In this document: in pieces, positions 1 to 8,236 of the stretch
Numbering within the stretch: the first letter of the stretch is position 1
Layout: each line of letters begins with the position of its first letter
Assembly: GCF_025149915.1 (NCBI RefSeq)
Contig: NZ_CP102278.1
Coordinates: 1,720,001-1,784,000 of the forward strand
From: Coprococcus eutactus
GTDB lineage: Bacteria; Bacillota; Clostridia; Lachnospirales; Lachnospiraceae
Direction: 5' to 3'
Length of the DNA stretch: 64,000 nt
Notes under the pieces: model-generated
The model's input: the letters and a program-made list of their open reading frames with translations, nothing else
Database searches by the model: none
Told to the model about the DNA's origin: nothing
Made by a program: the position numbers and the translations under genes

Positions 1-1844
1 TGAAGGAACTCGTTGAGGAAGAGGAAGCACTCGCAGCACACAAGGGCTCTCTCCCATCTGACGAGGCACTCACCACTGCAAAGAAAGACGGTTTCTCAGA
101 CAGATACCTCAGCCAGATCCTTGAGATTCCTGAGGAGGACATCAGAAATAAGAGAATCGAGCTCGGAGTTACTGAGGCATGGGAAGGCGTACACGTAAGT
201 GGAACAAAAGACAGCGCTTACTACTACTCCACATACAATGCACCTGACAGCAATCCGATAAATGAGAACAAGCCAAAGGTTATGATCCTCGGCGGAGGTC
301 CTAACAGAATCGGTCAGGGTATCGAGTTTGACTACTGCTGCGTACATGCATCACTGGCACTTAAGAAGCTCGGATTTGAGACTATCATAGTAAACTGTAA
401 TCCAGAGACTGTTTCAACTGACTATGATACATCAGATAAGCTCTACTTTGAGCCACTTACACTTGAGGATGTTCTCAGCATTTACAACAAGGAAAAGCCA
501 GTGGGCGTCATCGCACAGTTCGGCGGTCAGACACCTCTTAACCTTGCTTCTGACCTTGAGAAGAACGGCGTAAAGATCCTCGGTACATCTCCTGCTGTCA
601 TCGATCTTGCAGAGGACAGAGATCTCTTCCGTGAGATGATGGATAAGCTTGAGATTCCTATGCCAGAATCTGGTATGGCTACTACTGTTGACGAGGCACT
701 TGAGATCGCTCACAAGATTGGCTATCCAGTCATGGTCCGTCCATCATACGTTCTCGGTGGACGTGGTATGGAGGTCGTATACGATGACGAGAGCCTTGAC
801 GGATATATGAGAGCTGCCGTTGGTGTCACACCTGACAGACCTATACTTATAGACAGATTCCTGAATCACGCCCTTGAGTGTGAGGCAGATGCCATAAGCG
901 ACGGAACTCACGCATTTGTTCCTGCCGTTATGGAGCACATCGAGCTTGCCGGAGTTCACTCAGGTGATTCAGCATGCATCATTCCTTCAGTACACATCAC
1001 TGCTGAGAATGTTGCTACTATCAAGGAATATACAAAGAAGATCGCTGAGGAGATGCATGTCGTAGGTCTTATGAACATGCAGTACGCTATTGAGAAAGGC
1101 AAGGTATATGTTCTCGAGGCAAATCCTAGAGCATCCCGTACAGTACCTCTCGTATCAAAGGTATGTAACGTGCGCATGGTTCCTATCGCTACTGATATCA
1201 TCACATCAGAGCTCACAGGAAGACCATCTCCTGTTCCAGCTCTCAAGGAGCAGCACATACCATATTACGGAGTTAAGGAGGCTGTATTCCCATTCAACAT
1301 GTTCCCAGAGGTTGACCCGATCTTAGGACCTGAGATGAGATCTACAGGTGAGGTTCTCGGACTTTCAACCTACTACGGAGAGGCATTCTTCAAGGCTCAG
1401 GAGGCTACACAGACTCTCCTTCCTACAAGCGGAACTGTCCTGATCTCTGTAAACAGAAAGGACAAGGATGAGGTTATCGAGATCGCTCAGCTCTTCGAGA
1501 AAGCTGGTTTCAAGATCCTTGCTACAAGCGGAACATATGCCATAATTACGGCTGCCGGAGTAAAAGCTGAAAAAGTCAAAAAGCTCCAGGAGGGCAGACC
1601 AAACATCAATGACCTTATAACAAATGGCTCTATAGACCTGATAATCAATTCTCCGAGCGGTAAGGAAAGTGCCCACGACGACAGTTACCTCAGAAAGGCT
1701 GCCATCAAGGCAAAGATTCCTTATGTGACTACAATTGCAGGCGCAAGAGCAACCGCAAAGGGTATCCTGTACGTTCAGGCGCATGGTGACAGCGATGTGA
1801 AGTCACTGCAGGAGCTTCACAGTGAGATAAAGGACGCTGAGTAA
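1..1844 (+). CDS. carB: Carbamoyl-phosphate synthase large subunit, C-terminal part
   Basis: Partial gene whose 5' end lies outside the window; the reading frame is open from base 3. The large subunit makes carbamoyl phosphate from bicarbonate, ammonia and two ATP for pyrimidine and arginine synthesis. What is present is the end of the first synthetase half and the whole second ATP-grasp half. The second half starts near base 282 with MILGGGPNRIGQGIEFDYCC, continues with the ATP-grasp body (VLEANPRASRT around base 1110) and ends in the MGS-like allosteric domain (ILATSGTYA, then IAGARATAKG near the C-terminus). The stop is at 1842-1844. All visible motifs are intact, so it is probably functional. 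A hairpin terminator follows at 1983. The identification is very secure from family knowledge. Confidence 0.98.
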   Translation, partial: KELVEEEEALAAHKGSLPSDEALTTAKKDGFSDRYLSQILEIPEEDIRNKRIELGVTEAWEGVHVSGTKDSAYYYSTYNAPDSNPINENKPKVMILGGGPNRIGQGIEFDYCCVHASLALKKLGFETIIVNCNPETVSTDYDTSDKLYFEPLTLEDVLSIYNKEKPVGVIAQFGGQTPLNLASDLEKNGVKILGTSPAVIDLAEDRDLFREMMDKLEIPMPESGMATTVDEALEIAHKIGYPVMVRPSYVLGGRGMEVVYDDESLDGYMRAAVGVTPDRPILIDRFLNHALECEADAISDGTHAFVPAVMEHIELAGVHSGDSACIIPSVHITAENVATIKEYTKKIAEEMHVVGLMNMQYAIEKGKVYVLEANPRASRTVPLVSKVCNVRMVPIATDIITSELTGRPSPVPALKEQHIPYYGVKEAVFPFNMFPEVDPILGPEMRSTGEVLGLSTYYGEAFFKAQEATQTLLPTSGTVLISVNRKDKDEVIEIAQLFEKAGFKILATSGTYAIITAAGVKAEKVKKLQEGRPNINDLITNGSIDLIINSPSGKESAHDDSYLRKAAIKAKIPYVTTIAGARATAKGILYVQAHGDSDVKSLQELHSEIKDAE

Positions 1845-1982
1845 TATCGGGCGCGGGCGGCTTTGCCGCTCAGGTGGCCCGGATTGCCAGTTAAAGGACT
1901 AGAGGCTTGCTCTAGTTTACAATTTGTTGGCCAGCAAGACCTCTCAGCATTCAAAAGTGCATAAAATTTTATCTAAAATGAC

Positions 1983-2041
1983 AAAAACCAGGAAAAGGAT
2001 ACAATTTCTAATGTCTTTGTATCCTTTTCCCGGTTTTATTT
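1983..2041. terminator. Bidirectional rho-independent terminator after carB
   Basis: Long stem: an arm around 1985-2003 (AACCAGGAAAAGGATACAA) pairs with its near complement around 2017-2038. A-rich and T-rich flanks on both sides allow termination in either direction. It ends carB and could also stop leftward transcripts. Confidence 0.8.
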
Positions 2042-2095
2042 TAATTTGCGAAAATATTATGCGCTTTTTATTGATTACACTTCTCGCCAAACTAC

Positions 2096-2245
2096 CTACA
2101 CAATTCTCTCAAGAAACTTGTCGATATACTTCTCCAGATTATAATCCGAGTCTATCGTCAAAGTTGTCGTGATGCACATTTCCTTCACCATCTCAGGGAA
2201 TCTCTTTGCAAATATCTGTGCATATAAACCACCATCACTGGCCCC
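2096..2245 (-). pseudogene. Alpha/beta-hydrolase fragment
   Basis: A 49-codon open stretch on the minus strand begins right after an in-frame stop at 2246-2248. It reads GASDGGLYAQIFAKRFPE and continues to ...KYIDKFLERIV with a stop at 2096-2098. G-x-S-x-G-G is the nucleophile elbow of alpha/beta hydrolases, and the following helix (AQ..A..FPE.V) is typical of the fold. The N-terminal strands and the catalytic Asp/His region are missing, so this is a decayed remnant. The intact hydrolase at 2846-3598 has a different elbow, so this is not a simple duplication of it. Confidence 0.55.
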
Positions 2246-2250
2246 TTAAA

Positions 2251-2567
2251 ATACATTGTTATCTATAACTATAACAATTTCAACTTTAAAACGGCAGTGC
2301 GGGTATTGAGATTTTTTTCAATAATGTGTTTTCACCACAATATATATAATAAAAAATAATAGCAAGTATCTGCCTGCTATTATTTATCATGCAAATAATA
2401 TTCTTTTTCCTGCGGTTAATCCTCAGGCTGGCCTTCACCTATATTGAACTCAAATAGTTTATACACCGTCCACCCTGTGTCTTCGTAAAACATGTCTTTA
2501 TGTTTATAACAGTATTTATTTATGAATCAATATTGAGAGTCGAACATTTGTTTGATGTGATATATGC
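2251..2567. other. Gene-free stretch with a hairpin and a short coding relic
   Basis: No intact gene. A hairpin at about 2351-2386 (AATAATAGCA paired with TGCTATTATT) looks like a terminator. A minus-strand open stretch at 2416-2526 ends ...FYEDTGWTVYKLFEFNIG and then GEGQPED plus stop. It reads like the C-terminal tail of a lost protein, but I cannot assign a family. Confidence 0.4.
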
Positions 2568-2609
2568 GGTGCTACCCTATTCGGTAGGCGGTTAGCCTTC
2601 ATCACAGGA

Positions 2610-2740
2610 GTTTATAGCCATAATCAGCTTTATGCATCACTTGCTTTGCTCTTGATTATGCCGTTGGCTCTAAGAGCAATGATAAGACACAAAAATAACC
2701 GCCCAGTCCTAACAAACTTTAGCGGTTACTTTTGTATCCA
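2610..2740 (+). pseudogene. Decayed holin-like (Hol_Tox type) small toxin gene
   Basis: A good Shine-Dalgarno (AGGAG at 2606-2610) is followed at the expected distance by ATA (2620-2622) where ATG would be expected. The next ~20 codons in one frame are hydrophobic (LYASLALLLIMPLALRAMI) and then basic, as in putative holin-like membrane toxins. The frame with the ATA hits a stop within 12 codons, so the toxin seems dead. It is convergent with the antisense RNA at 2692-2776. The family match is from memory of the locus layout. Confidence 0.35.
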
Positions 2741-2776
2741 ATAATATCAGGGCTAACCGTCTATCGGTTGCACCTT
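2692..2776 (-). ncRNA. Candidate antisense RNA of a type I toxin-antitoxin locus
   Basis: A minus-strand -10 box TATAAT (complement of 2784-2789) lies just upstream of a conserved start GGTGCAACCGATAGACGG (complement of 2757-2774). The transcript ends in a hairpin AACCGC/GCGGTT (2697-2727) followed by a T-run. The same hairpin with T-runs on both strands can terminate the convergent toxin mRNA. The toxin-side leader (2568-2597) carries a near copy of the RNA 5' end. Convergent transcripts sharing 5' repeats and a terminator are the layout of par/fst-like antisense systems. Confidence 0.45.
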
Positions 2777-2845
2777 TTGATATATTATATTAGCATTCTC
2801 CACCCCCTTCATGTCAAACGTATATTAACTCATATTTTCCATATC

Positions 2846-3598
2846 TCACTGAAACTTGCTCATCATTTCCTCAAACAACTCAGGCCTGAGTAAGACAAGT
2901 CCGCCGTGTCCGAGTTCCGGTAATACTTCAAACTCCGTCTGAGGTAGCCTGCGCCTGATATACGCTATATCATTTTTCCGCTCTTTTTCTTCATTCTTTG
3001 CGTACCAATAATGGATGTGCGTATCAATCTTCGGAACAGGATCCGGCACCTTATAGTTATTGCACGATTCAAATGTTCGCCACAGTGTTTTGCTGCTGCA
3101 ATGTCTCAGAACATCCGCAACATACTGCAGATCTTCCTTGGAATAGTCGTCTGTAGCAAATGCCTTTTCCAGCAAAGCCACACCGCCTGCTCTGCCTATC
3201 ATCATCATTAGATAATCCTTGAGCGCAATAAAGCGTGTCACGATCCATGGCAACTGATACGGTGTGATTCCGCCGTCTATTACACAATGCTGTATTCTAA
3301 CCTTCTGTCCCAGCGCAACCATAAGCGCAACGGAACCGCCCATAGAACAGCCATATACAGCATATATCTCCGTGAATCCCTTCGCCTTGATCCAGTTATT
3401 TAAGTCTGATGCAATCTGCTCCACGCTTGTAAAGTCATTGTCATTGTCAAAATCATAACCCGGAAGTGCCGGAACCAGCAGATGATAATTCTTTTCTAAC
3501 AGAGGAATTACATTCTCAAAGTAATCCCACTTCACAACAGATGGATGTATCAATATTATCGTTTCTTTATTCTCTTTTCCGAACTCATGGATAGTCAT
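2846..3598 (-). CDS. Alpha/beta-fold hydrolase
   Basis: 250-residue cytoplasmic hydrolase with no signal peptide. The oxyanion region ILIHPS is near residue 17, the nucleophile elbow G-C-S-M-G-G near residue 85, and the catalytic His in ELGHGG near the C-terminus, with an upstream acidic stretch (PKIDTHIHYW region). Length and order fit the esterase/lipase-like superfamily of small hydrolases. The substrate is not predictable from sequence. The start ATG at 3598 has a purine-rich AAGGAAA upstream. It stands alone, with no operon partner downstream; the next gene upstream on the same strand is 172 bp away. Confidence 0.85.
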   Translation of the reverse strand: MTIHEFGKENKETIILIHPSVVKWDYFENVIPLLEKNYHLLVPALPGYDFDNDNDFTSVEQIASDLNNWIKAKGFTEIYAVYGCSMGGSVALMVALGQKVRIQHCVIDGGITPYQLPWIVTRFIALKDYLMMMIGRAGGVALLEKAFATDDYSKEDLQYVADVLRHCSSKTLWRTFESCNNYKVPDPVPKIDTHIHYWYAKNEEKERKNDIAYIRRRLPQTEFEVLPELGHGGLVLLRPELFEEMMSKFQ

Positions 3599-3769
3599 TG
3601 TATTTTTCCTTCCTCATACCATATTCTTTCTTTAGATCATGATGAAAATATTAAACTCTTGCCATCATGATCCAATTCAACGCTCAACAATTACGCATCA
3701 TGCTGATACACTTGTCCCCATCATGCCGCCTGCCGGCTCAATGAGGGCATTCGCATAAAGAGTGCATAT

Positions 3770-4039
3770 TCAACAATTGTCTCTGATATTTTTCACCGCC
3801 ATTACAATCATTGCCACACTATATATCAAAGCAATTATCAGCATGCATCGTGAAATCAAGATTCCACCAGTGAATTGTATCGGAATACAAATCAGAGATA
3901 TAAGTATTATTGAAAATATAATTGAAAATATGGGATGCTTCATCTTGATATTGAAATATAAAGCAAGTATTGCCATTGCAATACCAATCAGAAACATAAT
4001 CCCAAATACTATAAGTAAAAATGCTATTGTATTTACCAT
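3770..4039 (-). CDS. Small membrane protein of unknown function
   Basis: 89 residues and very hydrophobic, with three predicted membrane helices (residues about 5-28, 36-57 and 63-82) and a short basic tail. A strong Shine-Dalgarno (GGGGAG) sits just upstream of the ATG at 4039, which supports this strand over the overlapping plus-strand frame. I do not recognise a family. No partner gene suggests a role. Confidence 0.55.
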   Translation of the reverse strand: MVNTIAFLLIVFGIMFLIGIAMAILALYFNIKMKHPIFSIIFSIILISLICIPIQFTGGILISRCMLIIALIYSVAMIVMAVKNIRDNC

Positions 4040-4168
4040 TTCAAGCTCCCCTCATACAAAATATTTGCCGCATTTATCAAATGCCGAAATCAGATCAAGG
4101 AAACGCTGTTAAAATGACTCCTCGTAAATCCACGGGTTAACATTGTGAACATTGGACTCTAGTCCATT

Positions 4169-4825
4169 TTAACGTCCTTGTATCCGTGTGACATGGAAAT
4201 TACAGCATTCATCACCCTGACCAAGTGTCTTGGTACGATGAAGCTGACCTCCTTCATTCCTGTAATTTCTCTCGTCCATGTTGCACAGGCATGGAACAAA
4301 TTCAAAGCAGTTTTCCCTCTTGCCCAGTTTGCATATTCCACATTCCGTATAAGTGTTATAGAATTCGTCGACACCTTTCTCATAGCGGAATTTCCAGTCA
4401 AGCTCATACTTTGATGTCTGGCTTGCTATGCTCTCCTGCACCTTTTTGTCCTGAACATTGTCAGTGAAGAGCGTACACTTCTTGTTCTCATGCGCCTTCA
4501 CCATGAAAGGCGAATCGAACACCGCAGTGACCATCTCATCCACAACTTCAGGTGTGATCCTATCCGGCTCTGCCTTGTGCAGTGAAAATACAAATGCCGC
4601 GATATACAGGTTCATCTCCAGTGAGCTTCCACCTATATCGGGAGTTCTGAGAAGCATCTCCTTGTACTCTCTCTTCACGGATCTTTTATATCTCTTCATG
4701 TCCATATCAGGATATATCTGCGCAAGCCTTGCAAGTGCCTGCTTAAAACACAGCAGTTCCACAGCCTTTGCATACATTCCATATTTCAACATTCTAATCG
4801 CCTGCCTTTTTATTCCTGTATCCAT
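4169..4825 (-). CDS. L-2-amino-thiazoline-4-carboxylate (ATC) hydrolase-like protein
   Basis: 218 residues. The helical N-terminal half (RYKRSVKREYKEMLLRTPDIGGSS region, residues ~45-70) and the C-terminal Cys-rich part (ECGICKLGKRENC, FVPCLCNMD, GDECCNF) match the ATC hydrolase-like family (Pfam ATC_hydrolase). Family members are named after an enzyme that opens a thiazoline ring towards cysteine, but most are uncharacterised and the real substrate here is unknown. The start overlaps the 3' end of the upstream hydrolase gene (4810-5754) by 16 bases, so the two are probably translationally coupled and act together. Confidence 0.75.
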   Translation of the reverse strand: MDTGIKRQAIRMLKYGMYAKAVELLCFKQALARLAQIYPDMDMKRYKRSVKREYKEMLLRTPDIGGSSLEMNLYIAAFVFSLHKAEPDRITPEVVDEMVTAVFDSPFMVKAHENKKCTLFTDNVQDKKVQESIASQTSKYELDWKFRYEKGVDEFYNTYTECGICKLGKRENCFEFVPCLCNMDERNYRNEGGQLHRTKTLGQGDECCNFHVTRIQGR

Positions 4826-5754
4826 TCCTTAAGTGCGGCTGAGAGTCTTCTGTCTATATCCTTTCTCGTCGCCTCGCACTCATTTGGATAATCCTTTGCA
4901 GCCTTGAATATAAACTTCATGACAAATTTCAGTCCAACCGGAAGCGCCATACGAAGCATCGATTCCGGCAGCACAAAATGGGTTCCGTGCTCATACACAA
5001 GCGGCACATACTCACATGTATGCGGGCGCTCCTTCAGACGCTGATCCATTCTGCGGATGTATTTGCCCGCCTCCCAGAATGAGTCGTCATCTGCGCCAAT
5101 TAAAAACAGCTTTCCCTTTATGTTCTCGACCTTGATCATTTCCTCTTCCGTATGTTCCCTTGCCTTCTCCGAATCGATGAACAGGCAGGTACTGCGCTCA
5201 ATGTCACCGGAGTCCTTCGTCTCCTCCTCGATTTTCTGCCAGTACACAGGATGCTCATACACAAATGGCATATAAGCAAGAGGCTCGCCTCTCCACGAAA
5301 GAGTCGATGCACCCGGTATCGGCCATTCCTTACATCCGTCTTTTTTGCCCTGTTCAAATCCCTGCCATACAAAATCACTTGCCGTAAGTCCAAATGTCAA
5401 TGTGATATCAGGAAAATACGATGCCGCAACAAGGGAATCCATTCCAGCCGTACTCATTCCCATGATGCCTATTTTCCGGTTTCCATGACTCTTAAGCCAT
5501 GCGATAGCCGTCTCTATTCTCTCAAGCGGATTATTTACATGGCTGTAATTCTTTCTTCCGGGAGATACACAGAGTGCGTTCACACCATTTTTGTGCAGCC
5601 ACTTTGCTCCGCACTTCGCCATAAAATCATTCGGATCATCTCCAAACAGTCCTATGAATGCACAGTCAGCCCCATTTGGATTCTCGTAATATGTTCCGTA
5701 GAACCCATCCTTCTCGATCTCAAAAAACTGTTTTTTCACAACTTTTTCCTCCAT
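4810..5754 (-). CDS. Alpha/beta hydrolase, acyl-CoA thioesterase/BAAT-like
   Basis: 314 residues. The nucleophile elbow G-M-S-T-A-G is near residue 100. An acidic GADDDSFW segment lies near residue 221 and a late His in YEHGTHFVLPESM near residue 258, which is the Ser-Asp-His order of the bile-acid-CoA:amino acid N-acyltransferase/acyl-CoA thioester hydrolase C-terminal domain. Cytoplasmic. It is co-transcribed with the ATC hydrolase-like gene downstream and preceded by a short ORF (5736-5885) overlapping its start. A promoter with a TetR-like operator lies at 5925. The substrate is unknown. Confidence 0.8.
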   Translation of the reverse strand: MEEKVVKKQFFEIEKDGFYGTYYENPNGADCAFIGLFGDDPNDFMAKCGAKWLHKNGVNALCVSPGRKNYSHVNNPLERIETAIAWLKSHGNRKIGIMGMSTAGMDSLVAASYFPDITLTFGLTASDFVWQGFEQGKKDGCKEWPIPGASTLSWRGEPLAYMPFVYEHPVYWQKIEEETKDSGDIERSTCLFIDSEKAREHTEEEMIKVENIKGKLFLIGADDDSFWEAGKYIRRMDQRLKERPHTCEYVPLVYEHGTHFVLPESMLRMALPVGLKFVMKFIFKAAKDYPNECEATRKDIDRRLSAALKEWIQE

Positions 5755-5885
5755 TTTCCTGTATACTCCAGACCGCCCTCGCTGCCTGATAACACAATGA
5801 CAACTTTATCTCTTCTGTCACAAACCGGATATAAGACACAATCCGCCTTGTGCAGTGTTTCTTTTATCGTTTCAGAACCTTTCAT
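5736..5885 (-). pseudogene. N-terminal fragment of a BAAT-like hydrolase (leader ORF)
   Basis: 49-codon ORF with a strong ribosome site (GGGGGATG before ATG at 5885). It ends by overlapping the next hydrolase start by 19 bases. Its sequence VVIVLSGSEGGLEY is the classic first strand and glycine loop of acyl-CoA thioester hydrolase/BAAT domains. It then runs into TGKWRKKL and stop. It looks like the front of a second, paralogous hydrolase whose body has been deleted, leaving a translated leader that may couple to the downstream gene. Confidence 0.5.
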
Positions 5886-5924
5886 TTGTTACATCCCCCT
5901 GATCCAATTCTCTTAACAACCACA

Positions 5925-5953
5925 ATGTTAGTCGCTACTAACTTTATTGTCAA
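5925..5953 (-). promoter_or_regulatory. Sigma-A promoter with TetR-like operator
   Basis: On the minus strand TTGACA (complement of 5948-5953) and TAACAT (complement of 5925-5930) are separated by 17 bases. A perfect inverted repeat GTTAGT-N4-ACTAAC (5927-5942) covers the -10 box and most of the spacer, so a bound repressor would block polymerase. No TetR gene is adjacent. The promoter drives the leader ORF, the BAAT-like hydrolase and the ATC hydrolase-like gene. Confidence 0.7.
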
Positions 5954-5991
5954 CTGTTATTGCTTTATAAATCAAAAAAACTCCCTCAAAT

Positions 5992-6045
5992 AAAAAAGCA
6001 CCCGCAAATACATCTTCTAAGACCTAATGATGTGTTTGCGGATGC
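5992..6045 (-). terminator. Rho-independent terminator
   Basis: Stem CCGCAAATACATC paired with GATGTGTTTGCGG, and on the minus strand a following T-run (complement of 5992-5997). It ends the 6059-6544 gene. Confidence 0.8.
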
Positions 6046-6058
6046 CATTTGCATCGTA

Positions 6059-6544
6059 TTATTCTTCTATATATTTTCTCAAATACAGCCCCTCTTGCGT
6101 AACTAATTTCTGTATCAAATCTATATGCTCCGAATTTGCATTTATTATCTCTATCGAATTTCTGTTATTGATACTAAAGAGCATATCTCTGTCTTTTCCA
6201 ATCAAAAACTGCATCGATGAGAATTCATTTGTCAATACAAAACGTATCAAATCCGATATATACTCGAAATCCTGTTTTGCAATATCCACACTTTCGTCAT
6301 ATAGCTTTTTGTAATCTCCGGTGTATCCATCAGGGAATTCTGTCATCACGCCCACCGCATCGTAATATGCAAGCAAAGTTATGACTATATTGGATACTTT
6401 CCCGCAAAAGCTGTTCAGGTTGTTGCTGAAATAATACTCTTCAAACTCATAGAATCTGTCTCCCATACACTTCTCCGGCAGATAATCTATATAAAAATAT
6501 TCATTGCTCTGTTGTAACTTCTCTATCTTATCAAATATATCCAT
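6059..6544 (-). CDS. Hypothetical protein
   Basis: 161 residues from the ATG at 6544, chosen because AAAGGAGAT lies just upstream. A longer in-frame extension to 6622 runs through the neighbouring terminator hairpin and is unlikely to be translated. The protein is acidic, mostly helical, and rich in Tyr/Phe (EFEEYYFSNN, LLAYYDAVG), with no signal peptide and no membrane segment. I do not recognise a family. It has its own terminator downstream and sits behind the symporter terminator, so it is probably monocistronic. Confidence 0.6.
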   Translation of the reverse strand: MDIFDKIEKLQQSNEYFYIDYLPEKCMGDRFYEFEEYYFSNNLNSFCGKVSNIVITLLAYYDAVGVMTEFPDGYTGDYKKLYDESVDIAKQDFEYISDLIRFVLTNEFSSMQFLIGKDRDMLFSINNRNSIEIINANSEHIDLIQKLVTQEGLYLRKYIEE

Positions 6545-6570
6545 TCGTATCTCCTTTGGGTGTGCTTTAG

Positions 6571-6606
6571 AAAAAAGCAGCCAGACAAAATTTTGCCTGA
6601 CTGCTG
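6571..6606 (-). terminator. Rho-independent terminator of the alanine symporter gene
   Basis: Nearly perfect hairpin, AGCAGCCAGACAAAA against TTTTGCCTGACTGCT, followed on the minus strand by TTTTTT. Confidence 0.85.
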
Positions 6607-6655
6607 ATAGGTGCTTCCCCAATTATTACATATAAACATTTACTTCTATTGAACC

Positions 6656-8071
6656 CTACAGTTCCTTGTGGCGTGCAAAGTAATCCTTTGTCTCTGCCAC
6701 AACCACACTGCTGAGTGCAAGCAATGCTATGATATTCGGAATCGCCATAAGTCCGTTGAATATATCAGCGATAGTCCATACAGCCTTAACTGTCATGTAT
6801 GGTCCGATGAATACGCAAAGTATGTATAACCAACGATAGATCTGAACTGAAACCTTGCTGCCGTTTGTGAGGTACTCAAGACATCTCTCACCATAATAGT
6901 CCCAACCAAGGATAGTTGTAAATGCGAAGAATACAAGGCAGATCATCAGGATGAATGCTGCAACCTGACCTGGCATAAAGAAAAGTCCCTTCTGGAATGC
7001 ATCAGTTGTGACTGCGATTCCCTCAAGGCTGCCATCCTGCCAGCTTCCCATCATAACGATTGAAAGACCTGTCATTGTACATACGATGATAGTATCAATA
7101 AATGTACCTGTCATTGTTACAAGTCCCTGACGAACAGGTTCCTTTGTCTGAGCTGCTGCTGCTGCGATAGGTGCAGAACCAAGACCAGCCTCATTCGAGA
7201 AGATACCACGTGCAACACCCTTCTGCATGGCAATTGCAAGACTTGCTGTAACACCACCTGCAAATGACATAGGCTTGAATGCGCACTTAACTATTGTTGC
7301 AAATGCAGCCGGAACCTTATTTATATTAACTATTATAAGAACCAGACACACCACAATGTAGAGAACTGCCATGAATGGCACTATAACCTGAGAAACCTTT
7401 GATATTCTCTGGATTCCACCGATTACGACAAGTCCTACAAGAATTGCAAGAACAAATGCTGTGACGACGATGGCTATTGAGTAGTCATTACCCAAGATTG
7501 ATATTGTATTTGCCTTGTCAGGATCAAAGAAAGCCTGAACTGCAGAAGCAATACCATTTACCTGTGTAAATGTACCGATACCCATAAGACCTACGCATGC
7601 TCCGAAGAATGCAAATATCTTTGCAAGCCACCTCCACTTGTGACCCATACCGCTCTCAATGTAATAGAAAGGTCCTCCGAGAACGTGTCCATCCTCGTCA
7701 ATCTTTCTGTACTTTACAGCAAGCAATCCCTCTGAATACTTTGTTGCCATTCCAAAAAGCGCTGCGATCCACATCCAGAAAAGTGCTCCGGGACCACCGG
7801 CAAGGATACCTATAGCTGTTGCTACTCCTACGATATTACCTGTACCGATAGTTGCTGAAAGTGCTGTACATAACGCGCCAAAGCTCGTCACCTCTCCTGT
7901 ACCGTCTTCCTCATTCTTAATCATGAATCTCAGTGCCTTTGGCAGATGAACTATCTGAAGGAACTTAAGTCTGATCGTCAGATAGATTCCGCAAACGATG
8001 ATGAGTATTATGAGTGGCAAGCCCCAGACAATATCATCAACTTTGCCTAAAAAGTTTGTGAATGCGTCCAT
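6656..8071 (-). CDS. Alanine/glycine:cation symporter (AGCS family)
   Basis: 471 residues and about ten membrane helices. Family signatures are visible: the stretch ATIGTGNIVGVATAI near residue 75, GALFWMW, and the ARGIFSNEAGLGSAPIAAAA motif near residue 290. AGCS carriers bring alanine or glycine into the cell with Na+ (or H+). The length matches the family (~450-480 aa). The ATG at 8071 follows AGGAGGAG, and a TATAAT -10 box lies about 55 bases upstream with only a weak -35. It is monocistronic, with terminators on both sides. Confidence 0.95.
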   Translation of the reverse strand: MDAFTNFLGKVDDIVWGLPLIILIIVCGIYLTIRLKFLQIVHLPKALRFMIKNEEDGTGEVTSFGALCTALSATIGTGNIVGVATAIGILAGGPGALFWMWIAALFGMATKYSEGLLAVKYRKIDEDGHVLGGPFYYIESGMGHKWRWLAKIFAFFGACVGLMGIGTFTQVNGIASAVQAFFDPDKANTISILGNDYSIAIVVTAFVLAILVGLVVIGGIQRISKVSQVIVPFMAVLYIVVCLVLIIVNINKVPAAFATIVKCAFKPMSFAGGVTASLAIAMQKGVARGIFSNEAGLGSAPIAAAAAQTKEPVRQGLVTMTGTFIDTIIVCTMTGLSIVMMGSWQDGSLEGIAVTTDAFQKGLFFMPGQVAAFILMICLVFFAFTTILGWDYYGERCLEYLTNGSKVSVQIYRWLYILCVFIGPYMTVKAVWTIADIFNGLMAIPNIIALLALSSVVVAETKDYFARHKEL

Positions 8072-8142
8072 GTTTCTCCTCCTGTTTTTTATTTATAATT
8101 CACAAGTGTAAATTATAGCATAAAAATTCTTAAATAAAAATG

Positions 8143-8190
8143 AAAAAACACGCATTTTCAAGATTTTTCTTGTTTTTTTGCGTGTTTTTT
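8143..8190 (-). terminator. Terminator of the NhaC-type antiporter gene
   Basis: Perfect 12-bp stem, AAAAAACACGCA and TGCGTGTTTTTT. The T-rich arms make it usable from either side. Confidence 0.8.
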
Positions 8191-8236
8191 CGAATATTTA
8201 TTTATTATATTGCGAAATCTCGTCAATTTATATTCT

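Noticed and set aside
3762..4112. Plus-strand 116-codon frame opposite the small membrane protein
   Set aside because: Hydrophobic only because it is antisense to a membrane protein; the minus frame has the better ribosome site.
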